This document shows, piece after piece, positions 30,462 through 40,703 of a stretch of DNA of 55,744 nt. The stretch is from Providencia sp. (GTDB taxonomy: Bacteria > Pseudomonadota > Gammaproteobacteria > Enterobacterales > Enterobacteriaceae). The position numbers and the translations under genes were made by a program. The stretch is from assembly GCF_003533305.1 (NCBI RefSeq), contig NZ_DOEH01000016.1, positions 266,893 through 322,636 on the forward strand. The letters run 5' to 3'. The notes under the pieces were generated by a model. That model saw only the letters and a program-made list of their open reading frames with translations, had not been told where the DNA came from and did no database searches. Within the stretch, counting starts at the first letter, position 1. Each line of letters starts with the position of its first letter.

Positions 30462-30483
30462 GCCCTCACAATTAAGTGAGGGC
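30462..30483 (+). other. Stem-loop between bamA and skp
   Basis: GCCCTCAC (30462-30469) pairs perfectly with GTGAGGGC (30476-30483) around AATTAA. No T-tract follows (AACCAAAATT), so it is not a standard terminator. It may protect the 3' end of bamA mRNA or mark a processing site that sets bamA:skp ratios. Confidence 0.6.
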
Positions 30484-30525
30484 AACCAAAATTTCCAGCC
30501 ATAAATATGGGTTAAGGAGTTTAGT

Positions 30526-31020
30526 GTGAAAAAATTGTTGTGTGCAGCGGGTGTGAGTATTGCTTTAGCAATGTCTGCAGGTGCTTATGCTGAAAAAATT
30601 GCTATCGTAAATGTAGGCGAAATTTTCCAAAATATGCCTGCTCGTGAAGCCGTTGCTAAACAGCTTGAAAGTGAGTTCAAAAGTCGTGGTACTGAATTGC
30701 AAAGTTTAGAAAAAGATTTGCAAACACGTGTAGAAAAACTACGTCGTGACGGTGCTACTATGAAGCAAAGCGAACGCGAGAAGCTTGAAGCTGAACTCAT
30801 GACTAAACGTGACCAATTTGCTGAAAAAGCTCAAAAATTTGAAGAAGACAACCGTCGTCGTCAAGGTGAAGAGCGTAATAAAATTTTGACTCGTATTCAG
30901 GATTCCATTAAATCTGTTGCCGCTAAAGAAGGCTATGATGTTGTTATTGACGCAAATGCAGTTGCATATGCAAAAGATAGCATTGACATCACAAGTCAGG
31001 TTCAAAAACAGGTTAAATAA
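30526..31020 (+). CDS. skp: Periplasmic chaperone Skp
   Basis: Skp (OmpH) is a jellyfish-shaped trimeric chaperone that holds unfolded outer-membrane proteins in the periplasm and hands them to BAM. The 164-residue precursor has a signal peptide ending near AYA (residue 22). A small core strand (KIAIVNVGEIFQNMP) and long charged helices forming tentacles follow (ELQSLEKDLQTRVEKLRRDG, then EREKLEAELMTKRDQFAEKA), with a C-terminal core piece. It starts at GTG behind a strong AAGGAG. lpxD follows after 3 bp. Confidence 0.97.
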   Translation: MKKLLCAAGVSIALAMSAGAYAEKIAIVNVGEIFQNMPAREAVAKQLESEFKSRGTELQSLEKDLQTRVEKLRRDGATMKQSEREKLEAELMTKRDQFAEKAQKFEEDNRRRQGEERNKILTRIQDSIKSVAAKEGYDVVIDANAVAYAKDSIDITSQVQKQVK

Positions 31021-31023
31021 TAG

Positions 31024-32061
31024 ATGTCCTCAATTCGATTGGCTGACCTTGCTCAGCAGTTGAATGCGCAGTTACACGGTGATGGCGATATTGTCATCAC
31101 CGGTATTGCTCCAATGCATTCAGCAAATAATCAGCAGATTACTTTTCTATCTGATAGCCGTTATAGCGACAAACTCACTGAGTGTCAGGCCGCAGCGGTT
31201 GTACTCACAGCAAAAGATCTTGATGTTTGTAAGGTTGCAGCTCTTGTGGTTGATAACCCTTATCTTGCATATGCTCGTATGGCTCAAATTATGGATACAA
31301 CGCCGAGTCCGGCTGAAAATATCCATGCATCCGCAGTTATTGCTGATGATGTTCAATTAGGCGAAAATGTATCGATTGGCGCTAATGCCGTTATTGAAAC
31401 GGGTGTAATTCTGGGCGATAACGTAGTGATTGGCGCGGGTTGTTTTATTGGTAAAAATACGCAGATTGGTGCTGAAACTCGCCTTTGGGCAAACGTCACC
31501 ATATATCACAACGTAGAGATTGGCACTCAATGCTTGATCCAATCTGGTACAGTTATTGGTTCTGATGGCTTTGGTTATGCAAATGATCGTGGTAATTGGA
31601 TCAAAATACCGCAGTTAGGTACAGTGATCATTGGCTCACGTGTCGAAATCGGTGCGAGTACAACGATTGACCGTGGTGCATTAGATAATACAGTTATTGG
31701 TAATGGTGTTATCATAGATAACCAGTGTCAAATTGCACATAATGTGACAATTGGCGATAATACAGCTGTTGCTGGTGGTGTTATTATGGCCGGTAGCTTA
31801 AAAATCGGTCGCTACTGTATGATTGGCGGAGCAAGCGTTATCAATGGTCACATGGAAATTTGTGATAAAGTAACGGTAACTGGAATGGGTATGGTCATGA
31901 GACCAATTACTGAACCCGGAGTATACTCTTCAGGCATCCCTTTACAGCCTAATAAAGCTTGGCGTAAAACAGCCGCTTTAGTCTTAAATATCAATGAGAT
32001 GAATAAGCGATTGAAAACGATTGAGCGTGAGTTAGATAGCCAAAATCAAAAAAAACAGTAA
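31024..32061 (+). CDS. lpxD: UDP-3-O-(3-hydroxymyristoyl)glucosamine N-acyltransferase
   Basis: LpxD transfers a 3-hydroxymyristoyl group from ACP to the 2-amino group of the UDP-glucosamine derivative, the third step of lipid A synthesis. The 345-residue protein has an N-terminal uridine-binding domain (about 1-100). A left-handed beta helix of hexapeptides ([20 protein letters not shown]) follows, with the catalytic-His segment [13 protein letters not shown] near 236-248. A C-terminal helix ([17 protein letters not shown]) ends it. It is 3 bp after skp. Confidence 0.97.
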   Translation: MSSIRLADLAQQLNAQLHGDGDIVITGIAPMHSANNQQITFLSDSRYSDKLTECQAAAVVLTAKDLDVCKVAALVVDNPYLAYARMAQIMDTTPSPAENIHASAVIADDVQLGENVSIGANAVIETGVILGDNVVIGAGCFIGKNTQIGAETRLWANVTIYHNVEIGTQCLIQSGTVIGSDGFGYANDRGNWIKIPQLGTVIIGSRVEIGASTTIDRGALDNTVIGNGVIIDNQCQIAHNVTIGDNTAVAGGVIMAGSLKIGRYCMIGGASVINGHMEICDKVTVTGMGMVMRPITEPGVYSSGIPLQPNKAWRKTAALVLNINEMNKRLKTIERELDSQNQKKQ

Positions 32062-32107
32062 ACATTTTGTAATTCAGGCTAAAATAGTTATCTGAGTTAC
32101 GTTTTTC

Positions 32108-32148
32108 CGGCCTGCCAGTTGACCTTGTTTCGAGGTTGAAGCAGGCCG
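32108..32148 (+). other. Large stem-loop between lpxD and fabZ
   Basis: CGGCCTGC (32108-32115) pairs perfectly with GCAGGCCG (32141-32148), and inside it GACCT (32121-32125) can pair with AGGTT (32133-32137). There is no T-run after it, so transcription probably continues into fabZ. The gap here is 130 bp, the widest inside the skp-lpxA run. Confidence 0.6.
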
Positions 32149-32191
32149 ATTCATTAATTAAATCTTATTAATAGACAGGAAGAGTATTTCG

Positions 32192-32644
32192 ATGAGTGAT
32201 AATCATACTCTGAATATAGAAGAAATCTTAGAACTACTTCCACACCGTTACCCGTTTCTTTTGGTTGACCGTGTATTGGATTTTGACGCAGGCAAATCTT
32301 TACGTGCAGTAAAGAATGTCTCTTTCAACGAGCCGTTTTTCCAAGGGCATTTCCCTAGCAAACCGATTTTTCCGGGTGTGTTAATTTTAGAAGCGATGGC
32401 GCAAGCTACCGGTATCTTAGCATTCAAAAGCTCGGGCAAATTAGAACCGGGTGAATTGTATTATTTTGCAGCAATAGATAATGCGCGTTTTAAACGCCCT
32501 GTTTTACCAGGAGATCAAATGATCCTGGAAGTCGAGTTCATTAAAGAGCGTCGTGGTGTTGCGCGTTTTAAAGGTGTTGCAAAAGTTGATGGAGAAATAG
32601 CCTGCGAAGCAGAAATGATGTGCGCCCGTCGTCGCGAGGTCTGA
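32192..32644 (+). CDS. fabZ: 3-hydroxyacyl-ACP dehydratase FabZ
   Basis: FabZ dehydrates (3R)-hydroxyacyl-ACP in fatty-acid elongation and competes with LpxA/LpxD for hydroxymyristoyl-ACP, so its placement among lpx genes balances phospholipid and lipid A. The 150-residue hot-dog fold has the catalytic His in [20 protein letters not shown] (His about 54) and the catalytic Glu about 68 (ILEAMAQ). AGGAAGAG is a good ribosome site. The lpxA ATG follows one base after its stop codon. Confidence 0.97.
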   Translation: MSDNHTLNIEEILELLPHRYPFLLVDRVLDFDAGKSLRAVKNVSFNEPFFQGHFPSKPIFPGVLILEAMAQATGILAFKSSGKLEPGELYYFAAIDNARFKRPVLPGDQMILEVEFIKERRGVARFKGVAKVDGEIACEAEMMCARRREV

Positions 32645-32645
32645 T

Positions 32646-33443
32646 ATGATTGATAAAACTGCTTATATCCACCCTTCATCTGTTGTCGAAGATGGCGCTA
32701 TTATTGGTGCCAATGTTCACATTGGCCCTTTTTGCTATATTGGAGCTGACGTTGAAATTGGCGAAGGCACTGAACTGAAATCTCACATTGTTATTAACGG
32801 ACATACTAAAATTGGTCGTGACAACGTGGTATTTCAGTTTGCCTCTATTGGCGAAATAAACCAAGATCTAAAATATCAAGGCGAGCCAACTCGTGTTGAG
32901 ATTGGTGATAGAAACCGTATTAGAGAAAGCGTCACTATTCACCGTGGAACTACACAGGGTGGCGGCTTAACTAAAGTGGGCGATGATAACTTATTGATGG
33001 TTAATGTGCATATCGCGCATGACTGCTTAATTGGTAATCGTTGTATTATTGCAAATAATGGTACTCTCGGTGGACATGTCACTTTGGGAGACTTTGCAAT
33101 TATTGGTGGTATGACCGCAGTTCATCAATTTTGTCAAATCGGCGCTCACGTCATGGTTGGCGGCTGTTCTGGTGTTGCACAAGATGTTCCTCCTTATGTG
33201 ATTGCGCAAGGTAACCACGCAACACCATTTGGCTTGAACCTCGAAGGATTAAAACGTCGCGGTTTTGATAAAGAATCCCTACATGCTATTCGTAACGCTT
33301 ATAAAACGTTATATCGCTCAGGTAAATCTTTAGAAGAAGCGCGCGAAGAAATTGCTGAAATGGCGAAAAATAATTCGCATGTACAAGTGTTCAGTGATTT
33401 CTTAGAGGAATCAGCACAGTCTAAACGTGGTATTATTCGTTAA
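32646..33443 (+). CDS. lpxA: UDP-N-acetylglucosamine acyltransferase LpxA
   Basis: LpxA performs the first step of lipid A synthesis, acylating UDP-GlcNAc at the 3-OH with hydroxymyristoyl-ACP. The 265-residue protein is a left-handed beta helix ([38 protein letters not shown]) with the catalytic His in [12 protein letters not shown] (about 125) and a helical C-terminus ([20 protein letters not shown]). Length matches E. coli (262). It starts one base after the fabZ stop codon. Confidence 0.97.
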   Translation: MIDKTAYIHPSSVVEDGAIIGANVHIGPFCYIGADVEIGEGTELKSHIVINGHTKIGRDNVVFQFASIGEINQDLKYQGEPTRVEIGDRNRIRESVTIHRGTTQGGGLTKVGDDNLLMVNVHIAHDCLIGNRCIIANNGTLGGHVTLGDFAIIGGMTAVHQFCQIGAHVMVGGCSGVAQDVPPYVIAQGNHATPFGLNLEGLKRRGFDKESLHAIRNAYKTLYRSGKSLEEAREEIAEMAKNNSHVQVFSDFLEESAQSKRGIIR

Positions 33444-33498
33444 TATCTATTTTTATAGATAGGAATGATATTAGGCCTTTATTAAGGAGCGAATTTCG

Positions 33499-34650
33499 GT
33501 GAATAACAACCGCCCACTTACTATTGGCCTTGTTGCCGGAGAAACATCTGGTGATATTTTAGGTGCAGGGCTTATCCGTGCACTGAAAGAACAGGTACCG
33601 AATGCGCGTTTTGTCGGTGTCGCAGGACCTCTTATGCAAGCAGAAGGCTGTGAAGCTTGGTATGAGATGGAAGAGCTTGCTGTGATGGGAATTGTTGAGG
33701 TACTTGGTCGTTTACCTCGTCTCCTGACCATTCGTAAAGATTTAACCAAGCGATTCACTCAATTACAGCCCGATATTTTTGTTGGTATTGATGCCCCTGA
33801 TTTTAATATTACGCTTGAAGGAAGGTTAAAGTCTAAAGGTATCAAAACCATTCATTACGTTAGCCCATCTGTATGGGCGTGGCGTCAGAAGCGCGTGTTT
33901 AAAATTGGCCGCGCAACTAACTTAGTACTTGCCTTTCTTCCCTTTGAAAAAGCGTTCTATGACCGTTTTAATGTTCCATGTCGTTTTATTGGACATACGA
34001 TGGCGGATTCAATACCGCTTCATCCTGATAAACAAGCGGCAAGGGCGCGTCTTAATATTCCTGAATCTACGAAATGTTTAGCCTTGTTACCGGGAAGCCG
34101 CCATTCTGAAGTTGAAATGCTAAGTGCTGATTTTTTAAAGACAGCTAAGATTTTGCATCAGCACTTTACTGATTTACATATTGTGGTGCCTTTGGTGAAT
34201 GAAAAGCGGCGTGAACAATTTAACGCTGTTTGGCAGGAAGTTGCCCCTGAACTCAATGTTCATATTTTAGACGGTCAAGCGCGTGATGCGATGATGTCTG
34301 CGGATGCAACGTTATTAGCGTCTGGTACGGCGGCACTTGAATGTATGTTAACTAAATGTCCAATGGTTGTGGGTTACCGTATGAAACCCTTTACTTTTTG
34401 GTTAGCAAAACGATTAGTTAAAACGCCTTATGTTTCGCTACCTAACTTATTAGCGGGTACTGAAATTGTGAAAGAGCTATTACAGGATGAATGCCAACCT
34501 GAACAATTAGCTCAGCAGCTTACCCCATTATTAGAGGGGGGAGAGCCGGTGGAAAAATTAAAACAAACTTTTTTACAACTGCATGAACTGATCCGTTGTG
34601 ATGCAGATAAACAAGCTGCGGATGCAGTATTAGATTTGGTTAGGAAATAA
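33499..34650 (+). CDS. lpxB: Lipid-A-disaccharide synthase
   Basis: LpxB condenses UDP-2,3-diacylglucosamine with lipid X, making the beta-1,6 disaccharide of lipid A. The 383-residue GT19 glycosyltransferase shows [20 protein letters not shown] at the N-terminus, [13 protein letters not shown] (about 122-134) and [15 protein letters not shown] (about 194-208). The nucleotide-binding region [21 protein letters not shown] follows (split over 274-295). GTG start with AAGGAG upstream. Its stop overlaps the rnhB start by one base (TAATG). Confidence 0.97.
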   Translation: MNNNRPLTIGLVAGETSGDILGAGLIRALKEQVPNARFVGVAGPLMQAEGCEAWYEMEELAVMGIVEVLGRLPRLLTIRKDLTKRFTQLQPDIFVGIDAPDFNITLEGRLKSKGIKTIHYVSPSVWAWRQKRVFKIGRATNLVLAFLPFEKAFYDRFNVPCRFIGHTMADSIPLHPDKQAARARLNIPESTKCLALLPGSRHSEVEMLSADFLKTAKILHQHFTDLHIVVPLVNEKRREQFNAVWQEVAPELNVHILDGQARDAMMSADATLLASGTAALECMLTKCPMVVGYRMKPFTFWLAKRLVKTPYVSLPNLLAGTEIVKELLQDECQPEQLAQQLTPLLEGGEPVEKLKQTFLQLHELIRCDADKQAADAVLDLVRK

Positions 34651-35243
34651 TGGATTTTATATACCCTAAAGCCAACTTAATTGCTGGCGTAGATGAAGTC
34701 GGCCGTGGGCCTTTAGTTGGTGCGGTAGTCACTGCTGCTGTTATCCTTGATCCTAATAATCCTATTCTTGGGTTAGCAGATTCAAAAAAGCTCACAGAAA
34801 AAAAACGTGAAAAGTTATTTGTTGAAATCCAAGAAAAAGCCCTTTGTTGGAGCATTGCTCGTGCAGAGCCAGAAGAAATTGATAATATCAATATATTGCA
34901 TGCGACTATGTTAGCCATGCAACGAGCAGTTGCAGGATTATCAATCACACCTGATTTTGTTTTAATCGATGGTAATCGCTGTCCTAAATTGCCGATGCCT
35001 TCGCAAGCGGTAGTGAAGGGTGACAGCTTAGTACAAGAAATTAGTGCTGCATCTATTTTAGCTAAAGTGATAAGAGATAGAGAGATGGTTGAACTTGACA
35101 AAGTTTTTCCTGAGTATGGATTCGCAAAGCATAAAGGCTATCCGACAGCTTATCATTTAGAAAAACTGACGTTGCATGGGGCAACTGAGTTTCATCGTAA
35201 AAGCTTCGCCCCTGTGCGACTTGTTTTGGCAATGAAAGGGTAG
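34650..35243 (+). CDS. rnhB: Ribonuclease HII
   Basis: RNase HII removes ribonucleotides from DNA, cutting 5' of the ribonucleotide. The 197-residue protein has [15 protein letters not shown] (about 13-27) with the D-E metal residues and the GRG motif of the family. [22 protein letters not shown] and the downstream catalytic acidic segments ([13 protein letters not shown], about 132-144) follow. Start is coupled to lpxB by a one-base overlap. Length matches E. coli (198). Confidence 0.97.
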   Translation: MDFIYPKANLIAGVDEVGRGPLVGAVVTAAVILDPNNPILGLADSKKLTEKKREKLFVEIQEKALCWSIARAEPEEIDNINILHATMLAMQRAVAGLSITPDFVLIDGNRCPKLPMPSQAVVKGDSLVQEISAASILAKVIRDREMVELDKVFPEYGFAKHKGYPTAYHLEKLTLHGATEFHRKSFAPVRLVLAMKG

Positions 35244-35254
35244 GTATCAGGTTG

Positions 35255-38200
35255 ATGGTTTCTCCTCGTTTTATTCACTTACGTGTTCATAGTGACTACT
35301 CTATGATAGATGGGTTGGCTAAAACCAGCCCATTAGTCAAAAAAGTAGCTGCAATGGGGATGCCTGCATTTGCAATTACTGACTTTACTAACCTTTGTGG
35401 TTTAGTTCGATTTTATGGTGCAGCCCATAGTGCAGGTGTTAAACCTATTATTGGTGCAGATTTTTATGTTGAAAGTGAGCTATTAGGTGATGATATTTCT
35501 CACTTAACAGTGCTTGCTAGGAATAATGAAGGTTATCAAAATCTTACACTTCTTATTTCTGAAGCTTATCAAAAAGGTTATGGTGCTATTGGCCCAACAA
35601 TACAGCGTGATTGGTTAGCGAAACATAAAGAAGGTTTAATTCTACTTTCAGGCGGACGTAAAGGTGATGTAGGCCAGTGCTTACTACGAGGTAATCAAGC
35701 TCTAGTTGATGAATGCCTCGAATTTTATGAAGCACATTTTCCTAATAGCTACTATTTAGAATTAATAAGAACAGGCCGATCAGACGAAGAAAGCTATTTA
35801 CATGCCGCTGTTGAGCTAGCCGCCAAAAAAGGTTTGCCAGTTGTTGCGACGAATGAAGTGTGTTTTCTTGAAAGTAGCGACTTTGATGCACATGAAATTC
35901 GTGTTGCAATTCATGATGGTTTTACGTTAGTTGATCCTAAAAGGCCTAAAAATTATAGTCCTCAGCAATACTTACGTACTGAAGAAGAGATGTGCGAGCT
36001 ATTTGCTGACATCCCTGAAGCACTAGAAAATAGTGTAGAGATTGCTAAGCGCTGTAATGTAACTATTCGTCTTGGTGAATACTTTTTGCCACAATTCCCT
36101 ACGGGGGAAATGAAGACTGAAGACTTTTTAGTCATGTGCTCACAAAAAGGCTTAGAAGAACGCCTTGAATTTCTTTTTCCTGATGAAAAAGTTAGAGCTG
36201 AAAGACGTAAAGAATATGATGAACGTCTAGAAATTGAATTAAATGTCATTAATCAAATGGGTTTCCCTGGTTACTTTCTTATTGTTATGGAATTTATCCA
36301 GTGGTCGAAAGATAATGGCGTTCCTGTAGGCCCAGGGCGTGGTTCTGGCGCGGGTTCGCTCGTCGCTTATGCATTAAAAATTACGGATCTTGATCCATTA
36401 GAATTTGACCTACTGTTTGAGCGATTTCTCAACCCAGAACGTGTTTCAATGCCCGATTTTGACGTTGACTTCTGTATGGAGAAACGCGACCTAGTTATTG
36501 ATCATGTCGCTCAAATGTATGGACGTGATGCGGTATCACAAATAATTACATTTGGTACCATGGCCGCAAAAGCAGTTATTCGTGATGTAGGACGAGTTCT
36601 TGGGCATCCTTATGGTTTCGTTGACCGAATTTCAAAGCTGATCCCTCTTGATCCAGGTATGACACTGGAAAAAGCATTTGAAGCTGAGCCTCAGCTTCCT
36701 GAAGTTTATGAAGCAGATGAAGAAGTTCGAGCGCTGATAGATATGGCGCGTAAACTGGAAGGTGTTACGCGAAACGCAGGTAAACATGCGGGTGGTGTGG
36801 TTATCGCACCAACAAAAATTACTGATTTTGCTCCACTTTATTGTGATGCGGAAGGCAAAAACCCAGTTACTCAATTTGATAAAAATGATGTTGAGTATGC
36901 TGGTTTAGTAAAATTTGACTTCTTGGGTTTGCGTACACTCACAATTATCAACTGGGCGTTGGAAATGATCAACGCGCGGCGTAGTAAGAAAAATTTAGAA
37001 CCTATTGATATTGCAGCTATTCCTTTACAGGATCAAAAAAGCTTCGATATGCTACAGCGTTCAGAAACAACGGCGGTATTCCAGTTAGAGTCCCGCGGTA
37101 TGAAAGATCTGATTAAGCGCCTGCGGCCTGATAGCTTTGAAGACATGATAGCCCTTGTGGCACTTTTTCGCCCAGGGCCGCTGCAATCAGGCATGGTGGA
37201 TAACTTTATTGACCGTAAACATGGTCGTGAAGAAATATCTTATCCTGATGTCGAATGGCAACATGAATCATTAAAACCTGTTCTAGAGCCAACTTATGGT
37301 ATTATTTTATACCAAGAACAGGTTATGCAAATTGCTCAGGTACTTGCTGGATATACACTCGGCGGCGCAGATATGTTGCGTCGTGCTATGGGTAAAAAGA
37401 AACCTGAGGAGATGGCTAAGCAGCGTTCTGTTTTTGAAGATGGCTCTATCAAAAATGGGGTTGATGGTGAGCTTTCGATGAAAATCTTTGACTTGGTAGA
37501 GAAATTTGCCGGTTATGGATTTAATAAATCTCACTCCGCTGCTTATGCATTGGTTTCATATCAAACCTTGTGGCTAAAAGCCCACTATCCTGCTGAATTC
37601 ATGGCTGCGGTAATGACTGCGGATATGGATAATACAGAAAAAGTTGTTGGTTTGGTTGATGAATGCTGGCGGATGGGACTAAAGGTATTACCGCCAGATA
37701 TTAATAGTGGCTTATATCACTTCCATGTGAATGATGAAGGTGAGATAGTTTACGGCATTGGCGCAATTAAAGGGGTTGGAGAAGGGCCGATAGAGGCCAT
37801 CGTTGAGGCTCGCCAAGAAGGTGGGATCTTCAAAGAGATTTTCGATCTTTGTGCTCGTGTTGACATTAAAAAAATTAACCGCCGTATGATGGAAAAACTG
37901 ATCATGGCGGGTGCATTTGATCATTTAGGACCGCATCGTGCAGCGCTGATGTCTTCCTTGGAAGATGCATTAAAAGCTGCTGATCAACATGCGAAAGCGG
38001 AAGCTATTGGGCAAGCAGATATGTTCGGTGTTCTTGCTGATGCACCGGAACAAGTTGAAAGCTCATATGCAAGCGTGCCTAAATGGCCAGAGCAAGTTGT
38101 ACTTGAAGGTGAAAGAGAAACATTAGGGCTTTATTTAACAGGGCATCCAATAACACGCTACTTAAGTGAGATTGAACGCTACACTAATGGCCTTAGATTA

Positions 38201-38737
38201 AAAGATGTGAACCCTACCCCTCGTGGTCAAATGACAACTGTGGTAGGTTTAGTACTTTCAGCTAAAGTCATTACAACTAAACGTGGAAATAGAATTGGTA
38301 TCTGTACACTTGATGATCGTTCCGGTCGTTTGGATATTATGCTATTTTCTGATGCGTTAGATAAATACCAACATATGCTGGAAAAAGATAATATCCTGAT
38401 AGTCACCGGTCAGGTCAGCTTTGATGATTTTAACGGTGGTAATAAAATGACAGTGCGTGAATTAATGGATCTTGGTGAAGCAAGAGAAAAATACGCACGC
38501 GGACTTGCGATATCACTGTCAGATAAACAAATTAACGATCAATTGTTGAACCGGCTTCGCAGCACTCTTGAACCTCACCGTTCAGGAACGATCCCAGTTC
38601 ATTTGTATTATCAGAAGGATGATGCCAGAGCCAAACTTAAATTTGGCGTTGTTTGGCGTGTGACACCCGTGGATCCCCTTCTGAACGCTCTTCGAACTCT
38701 GCTGGGTAATGAGCAGGTAGAATTAGAATTTGACTAA
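35255..38737 (+). CDS. dnaE: DNA polymerase III subunit alpha
   Basis: DnaE is the replicative polymerase subunit. The PHP domain opens the protein ([19 protein letters not shown]). The C-family palm holds the catalytic aspartates in [12 protein letters not shown] (about 400-411) and [10 protein letters not shown] (about 555). Fingers follow ([25 protein letters not shown]), with an OB fold near 985-1070 ([18 protein letters not shown]) and the C-terminal tau-binding domain. I start at ATG 35255, which gives 1160 residues as in E. coli; a TTG lies one codon upstream. It is between rnhB and accA. Confidence 0.98.
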   Translation: MVSPRFIHLRVHSDYSMIDGLAKTSPLVKKVAAMGMPAFAITDFTNLCGLVRFYGAAHSAGVKPIIGADFYVESELLGDDISHLTVLARNNEGYQNLTLLISEAYQKGYGAIGPTIQRDWLAKHKEGLILLSGGRKGDVGQCLLRGNQALVDECLEFYEAHFPNSYYLELIRTGRSDEESYLHAAVELAAKKGLPVVATNEVCFLESSDFDAHEIRVAIHDGFTLVDPKRPKNYSPQQYLRTEEEMCELFADIPEALENSVEIAKRCNVTIRLGEYFLPQFPTGEMKTEDFLVMCSQKGLEERLEFLFPDEKVRAERRKEYDERLEIELNVINQMGFPGYFLIVMEFIQWSKDNGVPVGPGRGSGAGSLVAYALKITDLDPLEFDLLFERFLNPERVSMPDFDVDFCMEKRDLVIDHVAQMYGRDAVSQIITFGTMAAKAVIRDVGRVLGHPYGFVDRISKLIPLDPGMTLEKAFEAEPQLPEVYEADEEVRALIDMARKLEGVTRNAGKHAGGVVIAPTKITDFAPLYCDAEGKNPVTQFDKNDVEYAGLVKFDFLGLRTLTIINWALEMINARRSKKNLEPIDIAAIPLQDQKSFDMLQRSETTAVFQLESRGMKDLIKRLRPDSFEDMIALVALFRPGPLQSGMVDNFIDRKHGREEISYPDVEWQHESLKPVLEPTYGIILYQEQVMQIAQVLAGYTLGGADMLRRAMGKKKPEEMAKQRSVFEDGSIKNGVDGELSMKIFDLVEKFAGYGFNKSHSAAYALVSYQTLWLKAHYPAEFMAAVMTADMDNTEKVVGLVDECWRMGLKVLPPDINSGLYHFHVNDEGEIVYGIGAIKGVGEGPIEAIVEARQEGGIFKEIFDLCARVDIKKINRRMMEKLIMAGAFDHLGPHRAALMSSLEDALKAADQHAKAEAIGQADMFGVLADAPEQVESSYASVPKWPEQVVLEGERETLGLYLTGHPITRYLSEIERYTNGLRLKDVNPTPRGQMTTVVGLVLSAKVITTKRGNRIGICTLDDRSGRLDIMLFSDALDKYQHMLEKDNILIVTGQVSFDDFNGGNKMTVRELMDLGEAREKYARGLAISLSDKQINDQLLNRLRSTLEPHRSGTIPVHLYYQKDDARAKLKFGVVWRVTPVDPLLNALRTLLGNEQVELEFD

Positions 38738-38749
38738 AATAGGAATATT

Positions 38750-39709
38750 ATGAGTCTGGATTTTCTTGATTTTGAACAGCCAATTGCTGAATTAGAGGCG
38801 AAAATTGATTCCCTAACTGCAGTTAGTCGTCAAGATAACAATTTAGAAATCAACCTGGATGAAGAGGTTGCACGTTTACGTGAAAAAAGTGTTGAGCTAA
38901 CACGTAAAATCTTCTCTGATCTGGGAGCATGGCAAATTGCTAAGCTCGCTCGACATCCACGTCGTCCTTATACTTTGGATTATATTCCACGTATATTTAC
39001 TGATTTTCAGGAATTAGCAGGGGACCGTGCATACGCTGATGATAAAGCTATCGTGGGGGGAATGGCTCGTTTAGATGGCCGTCCAGTCATGATTATTGGT
39101 CATCAAAAAGGGCGTGAAACAAAAGAAAAAATCCGTCGTAACTTTGGTATGCCTGCACCAGAAGGTTATCGTAAGGCACTGCGCCTGATGGAACTTGCAG
39201 AACGTTTTAATCTCCCTATTATTACTTTCATCGACACACCAGGCGCATATCCAGGTGTTGGTGCAGAAGAACGTGGTCAATCTGAAGCGATTGCACGTAA
39301 TCTACGTGAAATGTCACGCCTATCTGTTCCTGTTATCTGTACTGTTATTGGTGAAGGTGGATCTGGTGGCGCTTTAGCTATTGGTGTTGGTGATAAAGTG
39401 AATATGCTGCAATACAGTACTTATTCTGTTATCTCACCAGAAGGTTGTGCTTCTATTTTATGGAAAAGTGCAGATAAAGCCCCATTAGCGGCCGAAGCGA
39501 TGGGAATTACCGCACCACGCCTTAAAGAGTTGAAATTAATAGATAATGTTGTGCCTGAGCCATTAGGTGGAGCACATCGTAATTATGATGCTATTGCAGA
39601 ATCACTCAAAGCACGTCTTGTTGAAGATCTTGATGCACTTGATGAATTTGATAAAGAAGCATTAAAAAATCGTCGTTACCAACGTCTGATGGACTATGGT
39701 TATTGCTGA
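38750..39709 (+). CDS. accA: Acetyl-CoA carboxylase carboxyltransferase subunit alpha
   Basis: AccA, with AccD, transfers CO2 from carboxybiotin to acetyl-CoA, giving malonyl-CoA for fatty-acid synthesis. The 319-residue protein has an N-terminal helical region ([18 protein letters not shown]) and a crotonase-like core ([52 protein letters not shown]). Length equals E. coli. It is 12 bp after dnaE and is followed by a strong terminator. Confidence 0.97.
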   Translation: MSLDFLDFEQPIAELEAKIDSLTAVSRQDNNLEINLDEEVARLREKSVELTRKIFSDLGAWQIAKLARHPRRPYTLDYIPRIFTDFQELAGDRAYADDKAIVGGMARLDGRPVMIIGHQKGRETKEKIRRNFGMPAPEGYRKALRLMELAERFNLPIITFIDTPGAYPGVGAEERGQSEAIARNLREMSRLSVPVICTVIGEGGSGGALAIGVGDKVNMLQYSTYSVISPEGCASILWKSADKAPLAAEAMGITAPRLKELKLIDNVVPEPLGGAHRNYDAIAESLKARLVEDLDALDEFDKEALKNRRYQRLMDYGYC

Positions 39710-39730
39710 TTTTTAATAATTAATTCTATT

Positions 39731-39770
39731 AAAAAAACGGGAGTATGGTTTTACCAGCTCCCGTTTTTTA
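39731..39770. terminator. accA terminator
   Basis: CGGGAG (39738-39743) pairs with CTCCCG (39758-39763), with TGG and CCA pairing inside, flanked by seven A on the left and six T on the right. It ends the long rpsB-to-accA gene run. The A-tract means it could also work on the other strand. Confidence 0.9.
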
Positions 39771-39802
39771 TTTGCTCGCAATCACATGCAGAAGGGCTGG
39801 CA

Positions 39803-40687
39803 ATGCGCCAATATAATTATTTGATCTATGCATTAGTGTGCGTACTAATATGGAGCTTTATCCCTATTGTGTCGCGTTTTGGACAAGATGGTATGGATAG
39901 CTTTCAATTTTTATTTTGGTCTAATCTCATGTCAGCAATTTCGGTCATATTTGTTGCTTTGCTTGCTGGCTATAAACCAACTAAATTATTCATTCTTCCT
40001 GTTGATATTTTAATCAAAGTATTTGTTCTCGGTGTTCTTGATTGTCTATTTTATCTACTTTTATACTATGGCTATTCTATTGAAAATGGCATTGCAGTGC
40101 TTGTTATTCAATATAGTTGGCCTTTAGTGATTATTTTATTATCGGTTTTTTTATTAAAAGACAAATTAGCAGGACGGCAGATTATAGGCGTGGTGATTGG
40201 TTTTATTGCTGTTATCATCACGTTTACTAAAGGACAAATTACTCAGCTACAAGTGGAAAATCCAACGGCTCTTTTACTGGTATTTAGTGGCGCATGTTGT
40301 TTTGCCTTGATGTCTGTATTTTCTCGCCGATATTCTATCGATCCTTATATTAGTACTGTCTGGTTATTTATTTTTTCTACGTTAACTTCACTGGCTTTAT
40401 TATTTTTATTTAGCGAAATACAACTCCCGTCAGAGGCATCGCTGTGGCCTACGATAATTAACGGTGTTTTGATCAATGGGGTATCCTATATTTTATGGTT
40501 TAAGGCGATGAATACAGGTCACTCGGCAAAAATTGCATCAATAGTTTTCTTATCTCCAGTATTATCGGTGATTTGGTTAGTCTTAATTTTAAGTGATCCT
40601 TTTGAGATGGCATATATTATTGGAATAGTATTAGTGATCATCTCTGGGATTTTATGTGTTGGTTTTGGTAAAAAACAGAAAAATTAG
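39803..40687 (+). CDS. EamA/DMT-family transporter
   Basis: A 294-residue inner-membrane protein with about ten hydrophobic helices in two EamA repeats (first repeat about 5-140, second about 150-285). It has the family-like YSWPLVIILLSVFLLKDKL segment after helix 4 and a short basic C-terminus (GFGKKQKN). DMT transporters usually export metabolites, but the substrate cannot be read from the sequence. It lies between the accA terminator and tilS with only 16 bp before tilS, so it is probably cotranscribed with it. E. coli has ldcC and gloC here instead. The ATG follows AGGGCTGGCA. Confidence 0.82.
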   Translation: MRQYNYLIYALVCVLIWSFIPIVSRFGQDGMDSFQFLFWSNLMSAISVIFVALLAGYKPTKLFILPVDILIKVFVLGVLDCLFYLLLYYGYSIENGIAVLVIQYSWPLVIILLSVFLLKDKLAGRQIIGVVIGFIAVIITFTKGQITQLQVENPTALLLVFSGACCFALMSVFSRRYSIDPYISTVWLFIFSTLTSLALLFLFSEIQLPSEASLWPTIINGVLINGVSYILWFKAMNTGHSAKIASIVFLSPVLSVIWLVLILSDPFEMAYIIGIVLVIISGILCVGFGKKQKN

Positions 40688-40703
40688 TGGGTAAGGACAA
40701 GTA

